Source: Pirellulaceae bacterium
GTDB taxonomy: Bacteria > Planctomycetota > Planctomycetia > Pirellulales > Pirellulaceae
DNA: 64,000 nucleotides
Direction: 5' to 3'
NCBI GenBank assembly: GCA_029243025.1
Contig: JAQWSU010000056.1
Location: 62,001 to 126,000, forward strand
Shown: positions 18,658 to 27,056 of the stretch, piece after piece
Numbering within the stretch: the first letter of the stretch is position 1
Layout of the letters: every line of letters begins with the position of its first letter
Position numbers and translations under genes: made by a program
The notes under the pieces: model-generated
Databases searched by the model: none
Seen by the model: only the letters and a program-made list of their open reading frames with translations
Told to the model about the DNA's origin: nothing

Positions 18658-19249
18658 TGCCGCCTCCTTTCACCACCTGAACGGCGGCCTGCACAATATT
18701 CGCGTAAGTGCCACAACGACAGATATTGCCATTTAATCCAGCGCGGATTTGCTCTTCTGTCGCATTGGGATTGGAATTCAAAAAGGCTCGCACTGCCACA
18801 ACAAATCCGGGTGTGCAAAAACCACATTGGGTCGCATCGTGGTCAACAAAAGCTTTCGGTACGACATCATCCACCATACTTTCGACTGTTTCGATCTTCC
18901 GACCTCGTGTGGAGATCGCCAGCGTTGTCGATGCCATGGCGGGCTTGCCATCAATCAACACGGTACTGGCTCCGCTGCTGCCATCTAAACTGACAGGCTT
19001 TGCGCCCGTCAAGTCGAGGTGATAGCGTAACGCTTCTAAAAGAGTCGTTCGCGGTTCAATGGTGATTTCGTGATCTTCGCCATTCACATTAAGCGTCACC
19101 GTCGCTTTTTCGCTAATCACGGTAGCGGGCGCATCCTGCCCACTCGCCGTGGCGGCAACATTCGCGGTCAGAGCCGTCGCAGCTGCTGCTGCACCGGAGC
19201 CCTTCAGAAAGGAGCGGCGGCTGAAGTTATCGGTCGGTGGTTTTGCCAT
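18650..19249 (-). CDS. Molybdenum hydroxylase iron-sulfur subunit with one [2Fe-2S] site lost
   Basis: The 199-residue small subunit starts with a Tat signal (SRRSFLKGSGAAAAATALTA, twin Arg at 11-12), so the enzyme is probably exported folded, as for PaoABC. The ferredoxin-like domain (residues 48-115) aligns with the family over TVLIDGKPAMAS, but all four cluster cysteines are serine: S87, S92, S95 and S107 in place of C-x4-C-x2-C and the later C. The helical domain is intact, with C142 and C145 (QCGFCTPGF) and C177 and C179 (NICRCG). So one [2Fe-2S] cluster should form and the other cannot. It is the first gene of the operon. The sequence is otherwise well conserved, arguing against decay. 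Confidence 0.93.
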   Translation of the reverse strand: MAKPPTDNFSRRSFLKGSGAAAAATALTANVAATASGQDAPATVISEKATVTLNVNGEDHEITIEPRTTLLEALRYHLDLTGAKPVSLDGSSGASTVLIDGKPAMASTTLAISTRGRKIETVESMVDDVVPKAFVDHDATQCGFCTPGFVVAVRAFLNSNPNATEEQIRAGLNGNICRCGTYANIVQAAVQVVKGGGNG

Positions 19250-19378
19250 GGCATTGCCCCAAAAAAAGGATCGTGGCCTGCACGGAATGATTTACAGAGT
19301 CGGAGCACGATTATATCGAGTGTTGGTCCGGATACAACTAATCGGAAGCCGTGAAGCGTCCCCGAGCCCGCTCGATCC

Positions 19379-19939
19379 TCACTCCTGCCCAACTTTTCGT
19401 TGTCGCAAGCGATTATGGTCCTGACAACATGCACAGGGACCGGTTTCAAACATCACAATCGCACAAATATCGCACCAATAATCGACCTGAAATTTCTGAC
19501 CCTCCCGCCATTCGTAGACGCGGATTACTTGGATTCCAGGCGTTGCCCGATAGCGCCGAACGCGTAATTCGACGTCCATCTGCCGCAATCGCTGATCGGA
19601 TCGGAATGCCCTCCCCCGCAGATCCTCGATGATCGGCAGCAACTGGCCGTCGTCCGTGGCAATCGCGAGACTGCGATCGGTTTCCCCTTCTACTGTATTG
19701 ATCCCCAACATTTCGCGCAAGGCTTCGCCATACCAGACAACCTTTCCTCGGACCGACTGCAGCTGAAAATCCCGAGACGGACTTTTTCTCACAACTGATG
19801 CCCCACCCTTGGGTAGAGGATCTTGCTTCCCGGCATCTTCCGCCCAAGTCAATCGGGCTGTATTAGGCATTAACCAACAGCATTCGATGATGGCGATCAG
19901 GATATACAGAATAGGTTGCGAAAATTTATTCTTCTGCAT
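19379..19939 (-). CDS. Hypothetical exported protein with C-terminal cysteine cluster
   Basis: The ATG at 19939 gives 186 residues with a hydrophobic N-terminal segment (FSQPILYILIAIIECCWLMP). A middle region (GKVVWYGEALREMLGINTVE...) reads as a soluble beta-rich domain. The C-terminus carries a metal-site-like cluster: YWCDICAIVMFETGPCACCQDH (C-x2-C, then C-x-CC). Similar tails are common in planctomycete exported proteins, but no function is known to me. It overlaps the upstream gene by 14 nt and so belongs to a three-gene minus-strand group (21370 to 19379). An earlier ATG at 20074 would overlap that neighbour much more and is less likely. Confidence 0.65.
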   Translation of the reverse strand: MQKNKFSQPILYILIAIIECCWLMPNTARLTWAEDAGKQDPLPKGGASVVRKSPSRDFQLQSVRGKVVWYGEALREMLGINTVEGETDRSLAIATDDGQLLPIIEDLRGRAFRSDQRLRQMDVELRVRRYRATPGIQVIRVYEWREGQKFQVDYWCDICAIVMFETGPCACCQDHNRLRQRKVGQE

Positions 19940-20603
19940 GGCCTTCCACGACAAGCTCCATAGGAAGCGAAAGCCGTTTTTCTCCCGTCTTGGCATTGTT
20001 CGCAAATCGCAGCATCCACCAATCACGATCAGCATCATGACGCATCCCAGGCGCCTTGACTTCCTTCTTATCACTCAAACGTTGCAAACAAAGCATCGCG
20101 GGGTGATTAGAATCGGCGGCGTTGGCGCTGGATTCCATTAGTTTGTCGACCGCCATGGGTTTTACTGAAGCATCATCCTCGGCCCGAACCAGTAACAAAA
20201 AGTCGCGTGTGGGCGAGGTGCCTTCGTGGTTTCCGTCGACCGGTTGCATGCCAAAACGCATCGTGTAAACACCACGTGAGATTTGTTGCCCGCGAAAATC
20301 GCTACCACGCCGCCGAAATCGCAGGACACCGATTAGTTGTCCTGGCTCAAATGGATACAACCGTTCATTTGTCGATTCGAAATCAGGGACAACATCCCAG
20401 TTCTTTAAGGGCCAAATCTCACAAACGGTGCGTTTCTCACCGCGAACCACGCGTAGGCCTTCGGGTGAAATCTGTTCGGCAATTTTGGTAGCCAGATCCT
20501 CCGTCGGCAATTCGTCTTTAATTATCTCCACTCGATAGTCGGCGGCAAACAACATATCGCCCGCTGTCATCAGAACGACCACGACCAAAAACATACGCAT
20601 CAT
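19926..20603 (-). CDS. Hypothetical secreted protein
   Basis: Starting at the ATG at 20603, the product has a signal peptide (MMRMFLVVVVLMTAGDMLFA) and about 205 mature residues. The sequence contains ENRLYPFEPGQL-like and FRGQQISRGVYTMRFGMQPVDGN segments, followed by a region describing a beta-sandwich (DFLLLVRAEDDASVKP, WWMLRFANN). No cysteine motif and no named family were recognised. It sits between the DUF1326-like gene and the cysteine-cluster gene in the same direction; the 14-nt overlap with the latter suggests coupled translation. The frame is open upstream to 20738, but that would overlap the preceding gene by 55 nt. Confidence 0.65.
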   Translation of the reverse strand: MMRMFLVVVVLMTAGDMLFAADYRVEIIKDELPTEDLATKIAEQISPEGLRVVRGEKRTVCEIWPLKNWDVVPDFESTNERLYPFEPGQLIGVLRFRRRGSDFRGQQISRGVYTMRFGMQPVDGNHEGTSPTRDFLLLVRAEDDASVKPMAVDKLMESSANAADSNHPAMLCLQRLSDKKEVKAPGMRHDADRDWWMLRFANNAKTGEKRLSLPMELVVEGHAEE

Positions 20604-20683
20604 TTTCAAAAACCTTACGTCAGGGGCGTTTCGTCGAAATCTCAGATTAAAGTGCAGGAAAACTCGTGCAGGAAAACTCGAAA

Positions 20684-21370
20684 CTACTGAATCAAAAAGG
20701 TACCAAGATAAGAAGATCGGGAATCGGGAATCGACCAACGGGTCTTTAAACTACGCGCCTTCACCTGCCCATCAATCGTGACTCCGGGCACGAACCCTTG
20801 CAATTTAGCCAACGGTGGGTAGTAAGCCGATTCATTCGAACAAATACAGTCGTCCGGACGAGCTTTGCGAGTTTGTAGCTTCACGAGCTCCCCGACCTTG
20901 AGTTTGGCGGTCAGAGCGGAGTCATCCAGTTGCAGCGTGAAGGGCGCGTCGAGCACACTCTGGACGCCGTCCGCTGCTTTGCCCGTTTGTGATTTCGCAA
21001 AATGCACAAGAGCAGCTCGTTGCTGCGGGGTGGCTTCCTTATCGACGACAATCATGGATTGAATTTGATCGGCATCTTCAAGACCGTGAAATCCCAAGGT
21101 TGCAGATGCCTTCAGCACCACGGCCACATTCAAACCGGCGAGATCCGCCCCATGAAGTTCCCCCGAGTCGATACTCCAAGCCATCACAGCATCCTTCCCC
21201 GCCATGCCAACTTCGCCATTGGCAAAACAAGGTCCCGTATAAACTTGGCAGGTACGAGCTTCCAAATAATGTCCCGCAATGGGTTCGGCTCGACAACAAT
21301 TCGTCCCCGTCAGTCCCCAACCGAGCATCAAGTTCCACACGAATACCGCGCAAAGTGCTGAACGGCCCAT
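20684..21370 (-). CDS. Secreted DUF1326-like protein
   Basis: The 228-residue protein has a signal peptide (LCAVFVWNLMLGWGLTGTNCCRA). It is followed by PIAGHYLEARTCQVYTGPCF, which resembles the start of DUF1326 domains (a strand ending in C-x-C or CxxxxxC). Further on there are GLNVAVVLKASATLGFHGLEDADQ, RAALVHFAKSQTGK and DDCICSNESAYYPPL. The family function is unknown; several members occur near cofactor or metal genes. It is the first of three consecutive minus-strand secreted proteins and is divergent from the MocA-like gene (262 nt between starts). Confidence 0.65.
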   Translation of the reverse strand: MGRSALCAVFVWNLMLGWGLTGTNCCRAEPIAGHYLEARTCQVYTGPCFANGEVGMAGKDAVMAWSIDSGELHGADLAGLNVAVVLKASATLGFHGLEDADQIQSMIVVDKEATPQQRAALVHFAKSQTGKAADGVQSVLDAPFTLQLDDSALTAKLKVGELVKLQTRKARPDDCICSNESAYYPPLAKLQGFVPGVTIDGQVKARSLKTRWSIPDSRSSYLGTFLIQ

Positions 21371-21632
21371 GAATTTTCCTCCGATTGTTCAAGGCAACAC
21401 TTACCATATCAACGTGTTCCCATTCTAAAGCATCAGCCCACTACAATGAAGGATGAAACAGCTCGATCTTGGTGGAGCCCACAGGAAAATACCCGGATGT
21501 TTCATCGATCCTTCCAGCGATACAATTGCCAGAGATCGGTTTCAACGAGCCGTTCACTCACGGTCGCTAACCGATTGATCCGCGATAAATCGTGCCGATG
21601 GGCTTCGTGAGGAGCCAAACAAGGTAGATTTC

Positions 21633-22238
21633 ATGTATGCAATCATACCCGCAGCCGGCCACTCCCAACGCATGGGAACCCCCAAACTCCTGCTGCCATG
21701 GGGTAACCGCACCGTAATCGATCACCTACTCGAAATCTGGCAGGCGAGTTCGGTTTGCCGTGTCGTCATTGTAATCCGAGCTGATGACGAAGCCTTAGAG
21801 GCCGTTTGTCGCTGTCATGACGTTGATATCGTCCTGCCGAAGAAGGCTCCCGCCGACATGAAACAGTCGGTCATTCATGGCCTAAACCATTTGGTCGAAC
21901 GGTACGCGCCCGATTCATCGGCTAGTTGGCTGTTGGCGCCGGCCGACATGCCAACTCTCGAGGTTGATGTTATCGAACGGCTGATCAAAGCTCGAGACAA
22001 GTTTCCTCAATCAATTCTGGTGCCGACCTTTGACAGCCAGCCAGGCCACCCCGTTCTGATCCCTTGGACGTTGGCGAGTCGTGTAAGTCAACTGGCCATG
22101 AACGAGGGATTGAATGCACTCATCAAACGCTCAACTCGTCAACAGATCGCCATGCCACGACATCAGCGTCCGGAAGATATCGACACACCTGCCGACTATC
22201 AACGCCTCCAGCCACGTCGCAACCGACACGAATCGTGA
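21633..22238 (+). CDS. mocA: Molybdenum cofactor cytidylyltransferase-like NTP transferase (MocA-like)
   Basis: The 201-residue cytoplasmic nucleotidyltransferase has the MobA/MocA fold. IIPAAGHSQRMGTPKLLLPWG is the signature nucleotide-binding loop (G-x-S-x-R-M-G-x-P-K-L-L). APADMPTLEVDVIERL holds the metal-binding Asp and PTFDSQPGHPVLIPW is the second conserved block. MocA converts molybdopterin to the cytosine dinucleotide used by the PaoC/xanthine-dehydrogenase family. The presence of such an enzyme at 16435-18657 supports that reading, although NTP transferases of this type may have other acceptors. The usual XdhC-like partner is not in the window. Confidence 0.8.
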   Translation: MYAIIPAAGHSQRMGTPKLLLPWGNRTVIDHLLEIWQASSVCRVVIVIRADDEALEAVCRCHDVDIVLPKKAPADMKQSVIHGLNHLVERYAPDSSASWLLAPADMPTLEVDVIERLIKARDKFPQSILVPTFDSQPGHPVLIPWTLASRVSQLAMNEGLNALIKRSTRQQIAMPRHQRPEDIDTPADYQRLQPRRNRHES

Positions 22239-22502
22239 AGACCGGCCACGTCGCAACCTGACCGAAGAGATCCGTCACTCGCCCTCAGAACCGATGAGTA
22301 CCCTCGAAACAGTCGCCTGGCGAATGACAACCCGTTTTCACCGTTCTCGAAGTGCCTACGACCCGTCCGTCCCGACTGGACCGATTTCCAGAAAATAAAT
22401 TGAAGTCAATTTAAGCCGCAAACTCAGCCAGAACCGGATTGCAAATGGTATGTTCCTATGCATCAGGATCGATTCACATTCACTTTGTTCAGCGAGTTTT
22501 CG

Positions 22503-22787
22503 ATGATCAAGAACAAGTTGCTTCGAAAGATGTCGTTTTTAATCGTGCTATTAGCATTCACTACGATCACGACCCCGAATTGTGAAGCGAAACGAAAGAT
22601 TTTCGGAAGACGACACCCCGTCAAGCGTCAAAACTTTCCGGTCTACGGAAGTTACAAGTATTCACACTACAACTACCTCTATCCGAAGTACATCGGAGGC
22701 TTCAACGCAAGGTATTTCGATTCCATCGGGATTCCAAGCGGTGACATTGGCCTACGGGGCAATGGGATCTACATGACTCCTTGGTAG
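22503..22787 (+). CDS. Small secreted tyrosine/glycine-rich protein
   Basis: The ATG at 22503 gives 94 residues: a signal peptide (MSFLIVLLAFTTITTPNCEA region), a basic stretch (KRKIFGRRHPVKRQ) and a tail rich in Tyr, Gly and Asn (YGSYKYSHYNYLYPKYIGGF, ARYFDSIGIPSGDIGLRGNG). I have the impression that the IGGF-ARYFD-IG-P-GDIG-RGNGIY-TPW pattern recurs in planctomycete small secreted proteins, but no function is attached. It is followed within 15 nt by a bidirectional terminator shared with the convergent gene at 22892. An alternative start at 22458 would place 15 residues before the signal peptide. Confidence 0.65.
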   Translation: MIKNKLLRKMSFLIVLLAFTTITTPNCEAKRKIFGRRHPVKRQNFPVYGSYKYSHYNYLYPKYIGGFNARYFDSIGIPSGDIGLRGNGIYMTPW

Positions 22788-22799
22788 AATTCGCTCGAC

Positions 22800-22849
22800 A
22801 AAAAAACACGGCACGAGCTTGGCCCAATTGCTCGCGTCGTGTTTTTTTA
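22800..22849. terminator. Bidirectional intrinsic terminator
   Basis: An A-rich run and ACACGgCaCGAGC (22801-22818) pair with GCTCGcGtCGTGT and a T7 run (22830-22848). The stem is flanked by A-run and T-run on opposite sides, so it can stop transcription in both directions. It serves the convergent genes 22503-22787 (+) and 22892-23344 (-). Confidence 0.85.
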
Positions 22850-22891
22850 ATCGCATCTTCTTTGCTCGCGTCGACAACCCTCCCAGAAGAG

Positions 22892-23344
22892 TTAGCGACG
22901 GAAGCCTCGACCCGCCTTAGATCGTCGAGAGACGGAGCCTTGTCTCGATGTCTTCCTTTGCGATTTGCCACTCGAGGAGCGAGTTCGAGTGTTGGTGCGA
23001 CGCTTCGCCTTGGGCTTTGTTGGATCACCCTCGAGTTCCGAAAGAATTCGAGTCATGCGAACTTCATAATTTTTGTAAGCCTGCTGTTCTAGCAGTTCGA
23101 CATTCTTCAATGCTCGTGAATCTTCACGCTTCAACGCCGTCTGACGCATCGTGGAAATCTGCACCATTCGAGCCTGTAAACGCTTGTCTTCCTGAGCAAT
23201 GCGGCGTTCCACCGAATTCACCTGGCGGTTGACTCGTGAGACAACCGCATCCCCAGATGCAGGCGTTTGGACCGATGCATTTTTCTGGGCGTAAGCCGTG
23301 CTGGAAAGTGCGACCAAACCGAAAAAAAGCAGTGTTCTCACCAT
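22892..23344 (-). CDS. Secreted basic coiled-coil protein
   Basis: The 150-residue product has a signal peptide (MVRTLLFFGLVALSSTAYAQ). A helical region with heptad-like character follows (residues 35-105, QVNSVERRIAQEDKRLQARM). The tail is very rich in Lys, Arg, Ser and Thr (residues 108-150). No domain was recognised. The strongly basic tail could bind acidic polymers or nucleic acid after export, but this is inference. It is probably monocistronic, ending at the terminator at 22800-22849. Confidence 0.65.
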   Translation of the reverse strand: MVRTLLFFGLVALSSTAYAQKNASVQTPASGDAVVSRVNRQVNSVERRIAQEDKRLQARMVQISTMRQTALKREDSRALKNVELLEQQAYKNYEVRMTRILSELEGDPTKPKAKRRTNTRTRSSSGKSQRKTSRQGSVSRRSKAGRGFRR

Positions 23345-23571
23345 CAGAGATCTCCTTTGACCACCAGAATCCTACAAGCCAATGCTCAAGGTAGATCGGA
23401 CAAAAGCGACGAAAGAGATGAGAGTCCCTGCCAGAGTTGGACCCATACCACCTGGTTCGATCAAACGCACGTGGCAAGCCTTGACGATTCGGCAAAGACA
23501 CCGGTGCCGGAAACAACTGTCGCGCACAAAAATGGGACCGTCAACGTCACACGGCCCCTCACATTCGGAAA

Positions 23572-23593
23572 AATCCCTGACCTTGATCAGGGG
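23572..23593 (-). terminator. Intrinsic terminator overlapping a stop codon
   Basis: On the minus strand CCCTGATC-aa-GGTCAGGG is followed by ATTTTTCC. The left arm contains the TGA stop of the tandem-repeat protein (23587-23589), so translation ends inside the hairpin. Confidence 0.7.
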
Positions 23594-24123
23594 GATAACC
23601 AAGCCCATCGGCGAGACGGCAAAAGGCGATTCGGGTTATAGGTCAATACGGGAGCCCGATAAACAGTCGTGGGAGCAACGATTGGAGCAACCGGTGCGTA
23701 ATAGGTGGTCGTCGGAATCGCAGGTGCGTAATAGGTGGTTACCGGCGCCGGAACAACCGAAATCGGTGGGGGAGCATAATAAGTCGTCACCGGCTGAGGC
23801 GCTGGAGAATAATACGTGACGGTTGGGCTGGGCGCTGCCACTGTGCTGGGAGCATAGTAAGTCGTCACCGTCTCCGAGGGCGCTGCCACCGTGCTGGGAG
23901 CATAGTAAGTCGTCACCGTCTCCGAGGGCGCTGCCACCGTGCTCGGGGCATAGTAAGTCGTCACCGTCTCCGAGGGCGCTGCCACCGTGCTGGGAGCATA
24001 GTAAGTCGTCACCGTCTCTGGCGCAACAGGCGGATAATAAGTCGTTACGACCTGTGCATTGAGGCCCATCCCACAAACTAAACTCAACGCGAAAAACGTC
24101 GCTACGACAATCTTTTTATTCAT
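23587..24123 (-). CDS. Secreted Tyr/Pro-rich protein with 16-residue tandem repeats
   Basis: The ATG at 24123 gives a signal peptide (MNKKIVVATFFALSLVCGMG) and a mature part of about 155 residues made mainly of TTYYAP units. Four nearly identical 16-residue repeats (APSETVTTYYAPSTVA type) are encoded by 48-nt DNA repeats. After them come looser TYYAP and TTYYAPA copies, and a short basic end (NRLLPSRRWAWLSP). Such low-complexity Tyr/Pro/Val sequence suggests a structural cell-surface or stalk/matrix protein, possibly cross-linked through tyrosines; that is inference. The near-identity of the DNA repeats predicts copy-number variation among strains. Confidence 0.7.
   Translation of the reverse strand: MNKKIVVATFFALSLVCGMGLNAQVVTTYYPPVAPETVTTYYAPSTVAAPSETVTTYYAPSTVAAPSETVTTYYAPSTVAAPSETVTTYYAPSTVAAPSPTVTYYSPAPQPVTTYYAPPPISVVPAPVTTYYAPAIPTTTYYAPVAPIVAPTTVYRAPVLTYNPNRLLPSRRWAWLSP
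23833..24024. repeat. Four 48-nt tandem repeats within a coding region
   Basis: Copies begin at 23833, 23881, 23929 and 23977 with an exact 48-nt period. They differ at only a few positions (for example tgctggga and tgctcggg). They are in frame with the protein at 23587-24123 and encode its 16-residue units. Confidence 0.9.
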
Positions 24124-25580
24124 TTTGGTCGGTACCTCTCGAAACACTGTTGGCTCGCGTCCGCGGCGAAGCGAACAACAACGGGGACTGATTCGGCAAT
24201 CGCAACCAGCACATTCCTACCCTTGATGCTAGTTTGCCAAAGAAGGTGTGGCAACTCGCCCCCACGGCTAACAAGCATTTTTTAGAGATTTGGATCGTTT
24301 TCATCTACGGGAAGGTAGGAAGCCCAGGCAAATTCTTCCGATCAGAGAGCTTTTTAATTCCACGAACTTGCCAGAAACAACCGCTTGGAAAACAGGAAGC
24401 GGCAATTCACGCAGCGATAAACAAGGATCCAACGTAACATCCACAAGGGTTGCTTGAATTCAACATTGGCCTGTTGCTATACCGCATCACGATGCACGAA
24501 ACCCCACTGTGAATATTTGTGACTATTGCCACCCACTACGCCAAGTTGACTGCACTCCACGCTGCGTCCAACTTGCAACAGATCGACACCCTCCAGGCCG
24601 CATGCGTTCTGCAATCAAACCCGGGGAAATGTGCCAACCGAACCGTGCTTGACTTCCCGTGAGCATATGACACGGTTAAGTATCAACACTTCCAACTTGT
24701 CATTCGACAAAAGTTATTCTCGTCAGTCGACGTAACTCAACCGATCGCAAGGTCAGCCCCCAAAGCCACGAAAGCTTTGAGCCAATGAGGCTACTAAAAT
24801 TCACGGCCTGCGCGTGCAATTCGACATTCGCTGAAGCAAGCGGTCAAACGATCTCAAGAGCGATAGTTTCCTGTCAATCAACAGTCCAATCAATCAACCC
24901 TTTCCATTGACCGACTCATTGACGACACCCAATAGCTTAGTTCCTGCGATTCCGTTCCACCCCAATAAGAACGATCAATAAGTCGATTTGGTGACCTGCC
25001 TCGACAACCTCAAGTTGCCCTGCCGGGTCAAGAACTCCAGCATTCGGCAGCGACTATTCTGCTAACCCTTACTGGTTCACTTCCCACCCCAGGAGTCCTC
25101 TGACGTCTTTGAGAGCTCGAAGCAAGATCGTTTCGATGGTCGGCCAATCGCGAACGATCTTTTCCGTCGCATCGGCCGCCAACCTGAGGAGCCAACAAAA
25201 CGCTTGAAATGGCCGGATCTTACCCAACCCATGCGAAATCGCATTGAGATCCTCGGGCGGATTCGGCAGCAATGCTTGATTTGGATGCGACCATGCAATT
25301 GTGGCGTAAAACAAAGCTTTCCCGATCAGAACGAAGGAGCATTTACCAGCGTGTATTCGAGTCGGAGTCGACCGAGATGGGTCGACTCCGATTTTTTTCA
25401 CCTGAACCAAGTTTTTGGCCCAGATCGGGCTGGCCAAGCACTTCCGACAAAGCAAAGCGAATTACGCTTTTCCCAGGGTTGTGTCGGCTATCACCTGCAG
25501 TCGACCTAAATCGGATCCGATCGGATCCCACCACGACGCATTGACACCGAGAAAGCTTCGTTTGTAAAGTAAGGACTTGC
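24124..25580. other. Gene-poor region of about 1.4 kb before tRNA-Val
   Basis: No reading frame here shows a recognisable domain, signal peptide or clear ribosome-binding site. Frames of 60-130 codons exist on both strands (for example 25069-25455 minus) but overlap each other and have no family resemblance. The one strong signal is the intrinsic terminator at 25362-25398 on the plus strand. I looked for tmRNA, RNase P RNA, SRP RNA and a CRISPR array and recognised none of them. Confidence 0.5.
25362..25398 (+). terminator. Strong intrinsic terminator without an obvious gene
   Basis: TCGGAGTCGAC (25362-25372), an 8-nt loop, GTCGACTCCGA (25381-25391) and T7 (25392-25398) form a perfect 11-bp stem with a U-tract. 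No plus-strand gene is recognised in the 1.2 kb upstream, so it may end an unannotated transcript. Confidence 0.75.
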
Positions 25581-25654
25581 GGGCGATTAGCTCAGTTGGC
25601 TAGAGCACCTCGTTTACACCGAGGGGGTCGGGGGTTCGAGCCCCTCATCGCCCA
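25581..25654 (+). tRNA. tRNA-Val (UAC)
   Basis: The 74-nt cloverleaf has an acceptor stem GGGCGAT/ATCGCCC, D-arm GCTC...GAGC, anticodon stem CCTCG/CGAGG with loop TTTACAC (anticodon TAC), variable loop GGGTC and T-arm GGGGG-TTCGAGC-CCCTC. The discriminator is A and CCA is not encoded. Anticodon UAC reads valine GUA/GUG codons. Confidence 0.97.
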
Positions 25655-25658
25655 CTCA

Positions 25659-25704
25659 GGCATTTCCTGCCACCGATCTGCGGTGGGAAATGTCTGTTTT
25701 TATT
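25659..25704 (+). terminator. tRNA-Val terminator
   Basis: GGCATTTCC-tg-CCACCG pairs with CGGTGG-GAAATG, followed by a T-rich tract (tctgttttta), directly after the tRNA. Confidence 0.75.
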
Positions 25705-26047
25705 GGGCGACAGCTGTCTTGCTTGAATTCTCCAGTGAACAAGCCCCTCTTGAAAAAAAACGTCGATCTAATGTCTCAACCTTGACTTTTTGTCACTGAA
25801 GTCAATCCCCCTGAGGTATTCAAAGGACAGACCAAGTACTATGTTCACTGAAACCTCCGAATCGGCACACCGATCCTCGTAGCTAACAGCGACCACCCCC
25901 CAACCGTTTTGTAATTCGGTGGAAAACGCTGAATGGCCAGCGTACGATCATTGACCTGAAGTTGTTCAAACCTCGGATTACAAAAAAAGGCAGACACAAC
26001 TCTGTCGCTTGGGACGCAATTTGAAGCAACAACACTGGACCTGATCG

Positions 26048-27056
26048 ATGAACCATTCGAAAGACAATCCACAGTCAATCCAAGACCAGCTGAAAAATTC
26101 TCTTGATCGGCTTTTCCTATCCTTTCAAGATTGCCGCGAAGGCGAGATCGCAACTTACATTCCAGAACTCGCGAAAGCCGATCCGAATCTTTTCGGAGCA
26201 GCCATCGCTCACGTTGATGGGAGCGTCACAGAGCACGGAGACAGCCAAAAAGAGTTCACCATTCAGTCAATTTCAAAACCATTCGTTTTCGGTCTCGCTT
26301 TAGAGGAAAATGGACGGGAGGAAGGTGCTGAAACGCATCGGCGTCGAGCCAAGCGGAGACGCATTCAACAGCACTCACCTACTTCGAAGCGAACGTCCGT
26401 TTAATGCAATGTTGAATGCGGGCGCGATCGCCGTTACCTCGATGGTACCGGGCAAGACAGGGGATGAAAAATTCGAGCGAATCCTGGACCTCATGAGCAA
26501 AGCCGCCGGCAGGCAACTCGAAGTTGACGAACGGGTCTACAAATCTGAGCTCGCAACGGGTGACCGGAATCGGGCGATTGCTTATTTACTACGAGGCGTC
26601 AACGTAGTTGAGCAAGACATTGAGGACTTGCTTCAAACCTACTTTCGACAATGCGCCATTCGCGTCACGTGCCGAGACCTGGCAATCATGGGAGCCACCC
26701 TGGGAAATATCGGCATCAACCCGATAACAGGCAAAGACGTGCTGGATTTATCTGCTGTCCGCGATGTCTTAACGGTGATGTTCACCTGTGGAATGTATGA
26801 TTTCGCCGGCGAGTGGGCCCTCAAAGTTGGAGTACCTGCTAAGAGCGGTGTGTCCGGAGGAATCATGGCGGTGGTCAATCGACAGCTAGGCATGGGCATC
26901 TACTCCCCACGTCTCGACCCGATGGGAAACAGCATTCGAGGCGTAAATCTCTGCTCCAAATTCGCAGAAGAACAGGGGCTGCATCTGTTCAACTTTAGCA
27001 ATGTTGGTTCAACGTTTCTGGAAGCGATTTCGAAGCCGAATACATCAAGCGATTAA
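26048..27056 (+). pseudogene. glsA: Glutaminase (GlsA family), disrupted by a single-base frameshift
   Basis: Two consecutive frames together encode a complete class A glutaminase (glutamine to glutamate plus ammonia; serine beta-lactamase-like fold). The first, from ATG 26048, holds the N-terminal helix, IATYIPELAKADPNLFGAAI and the catalytic S-x-x-K in FTIQSISK (S74, K77), up to LALEENGRE. The frame then needs a shift of one base near 26316-26321 to continue as KVLKRIGVEPSGDAFNS, on through NAGAIAVTSM, MYDFAGEWALKVGVPAKSGV and SGGIMAVVNRQLGMGIYSPR to the stop at 27056. One extra G in GGGAGGAAGG explains it. Both halves are well conserved, so the lesion is recent or a sequence error. Without correction the first frame ends at 26404. 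Confidence 0.85.

Noticed and set aside
23833-24024. Possible CRISPR-like repeat array
   Set aside because: The repeats are directly adjacent with no unique spacers and are in frame inside a protein gene.
23636-24076. Alternative frames through the 48-nt repeats
   Set aside because: A 48-nt period keeps all frames open; only the frame with a signal peptide is taken as coding.
25069-25455. Minus-strand 128-codon frame in the gene-poor region
   Set aside because: No domain or ribosome-binding site was seen, and it reads across the plus-strand terminator hairpin; plus-strand frames overlap it equally well.
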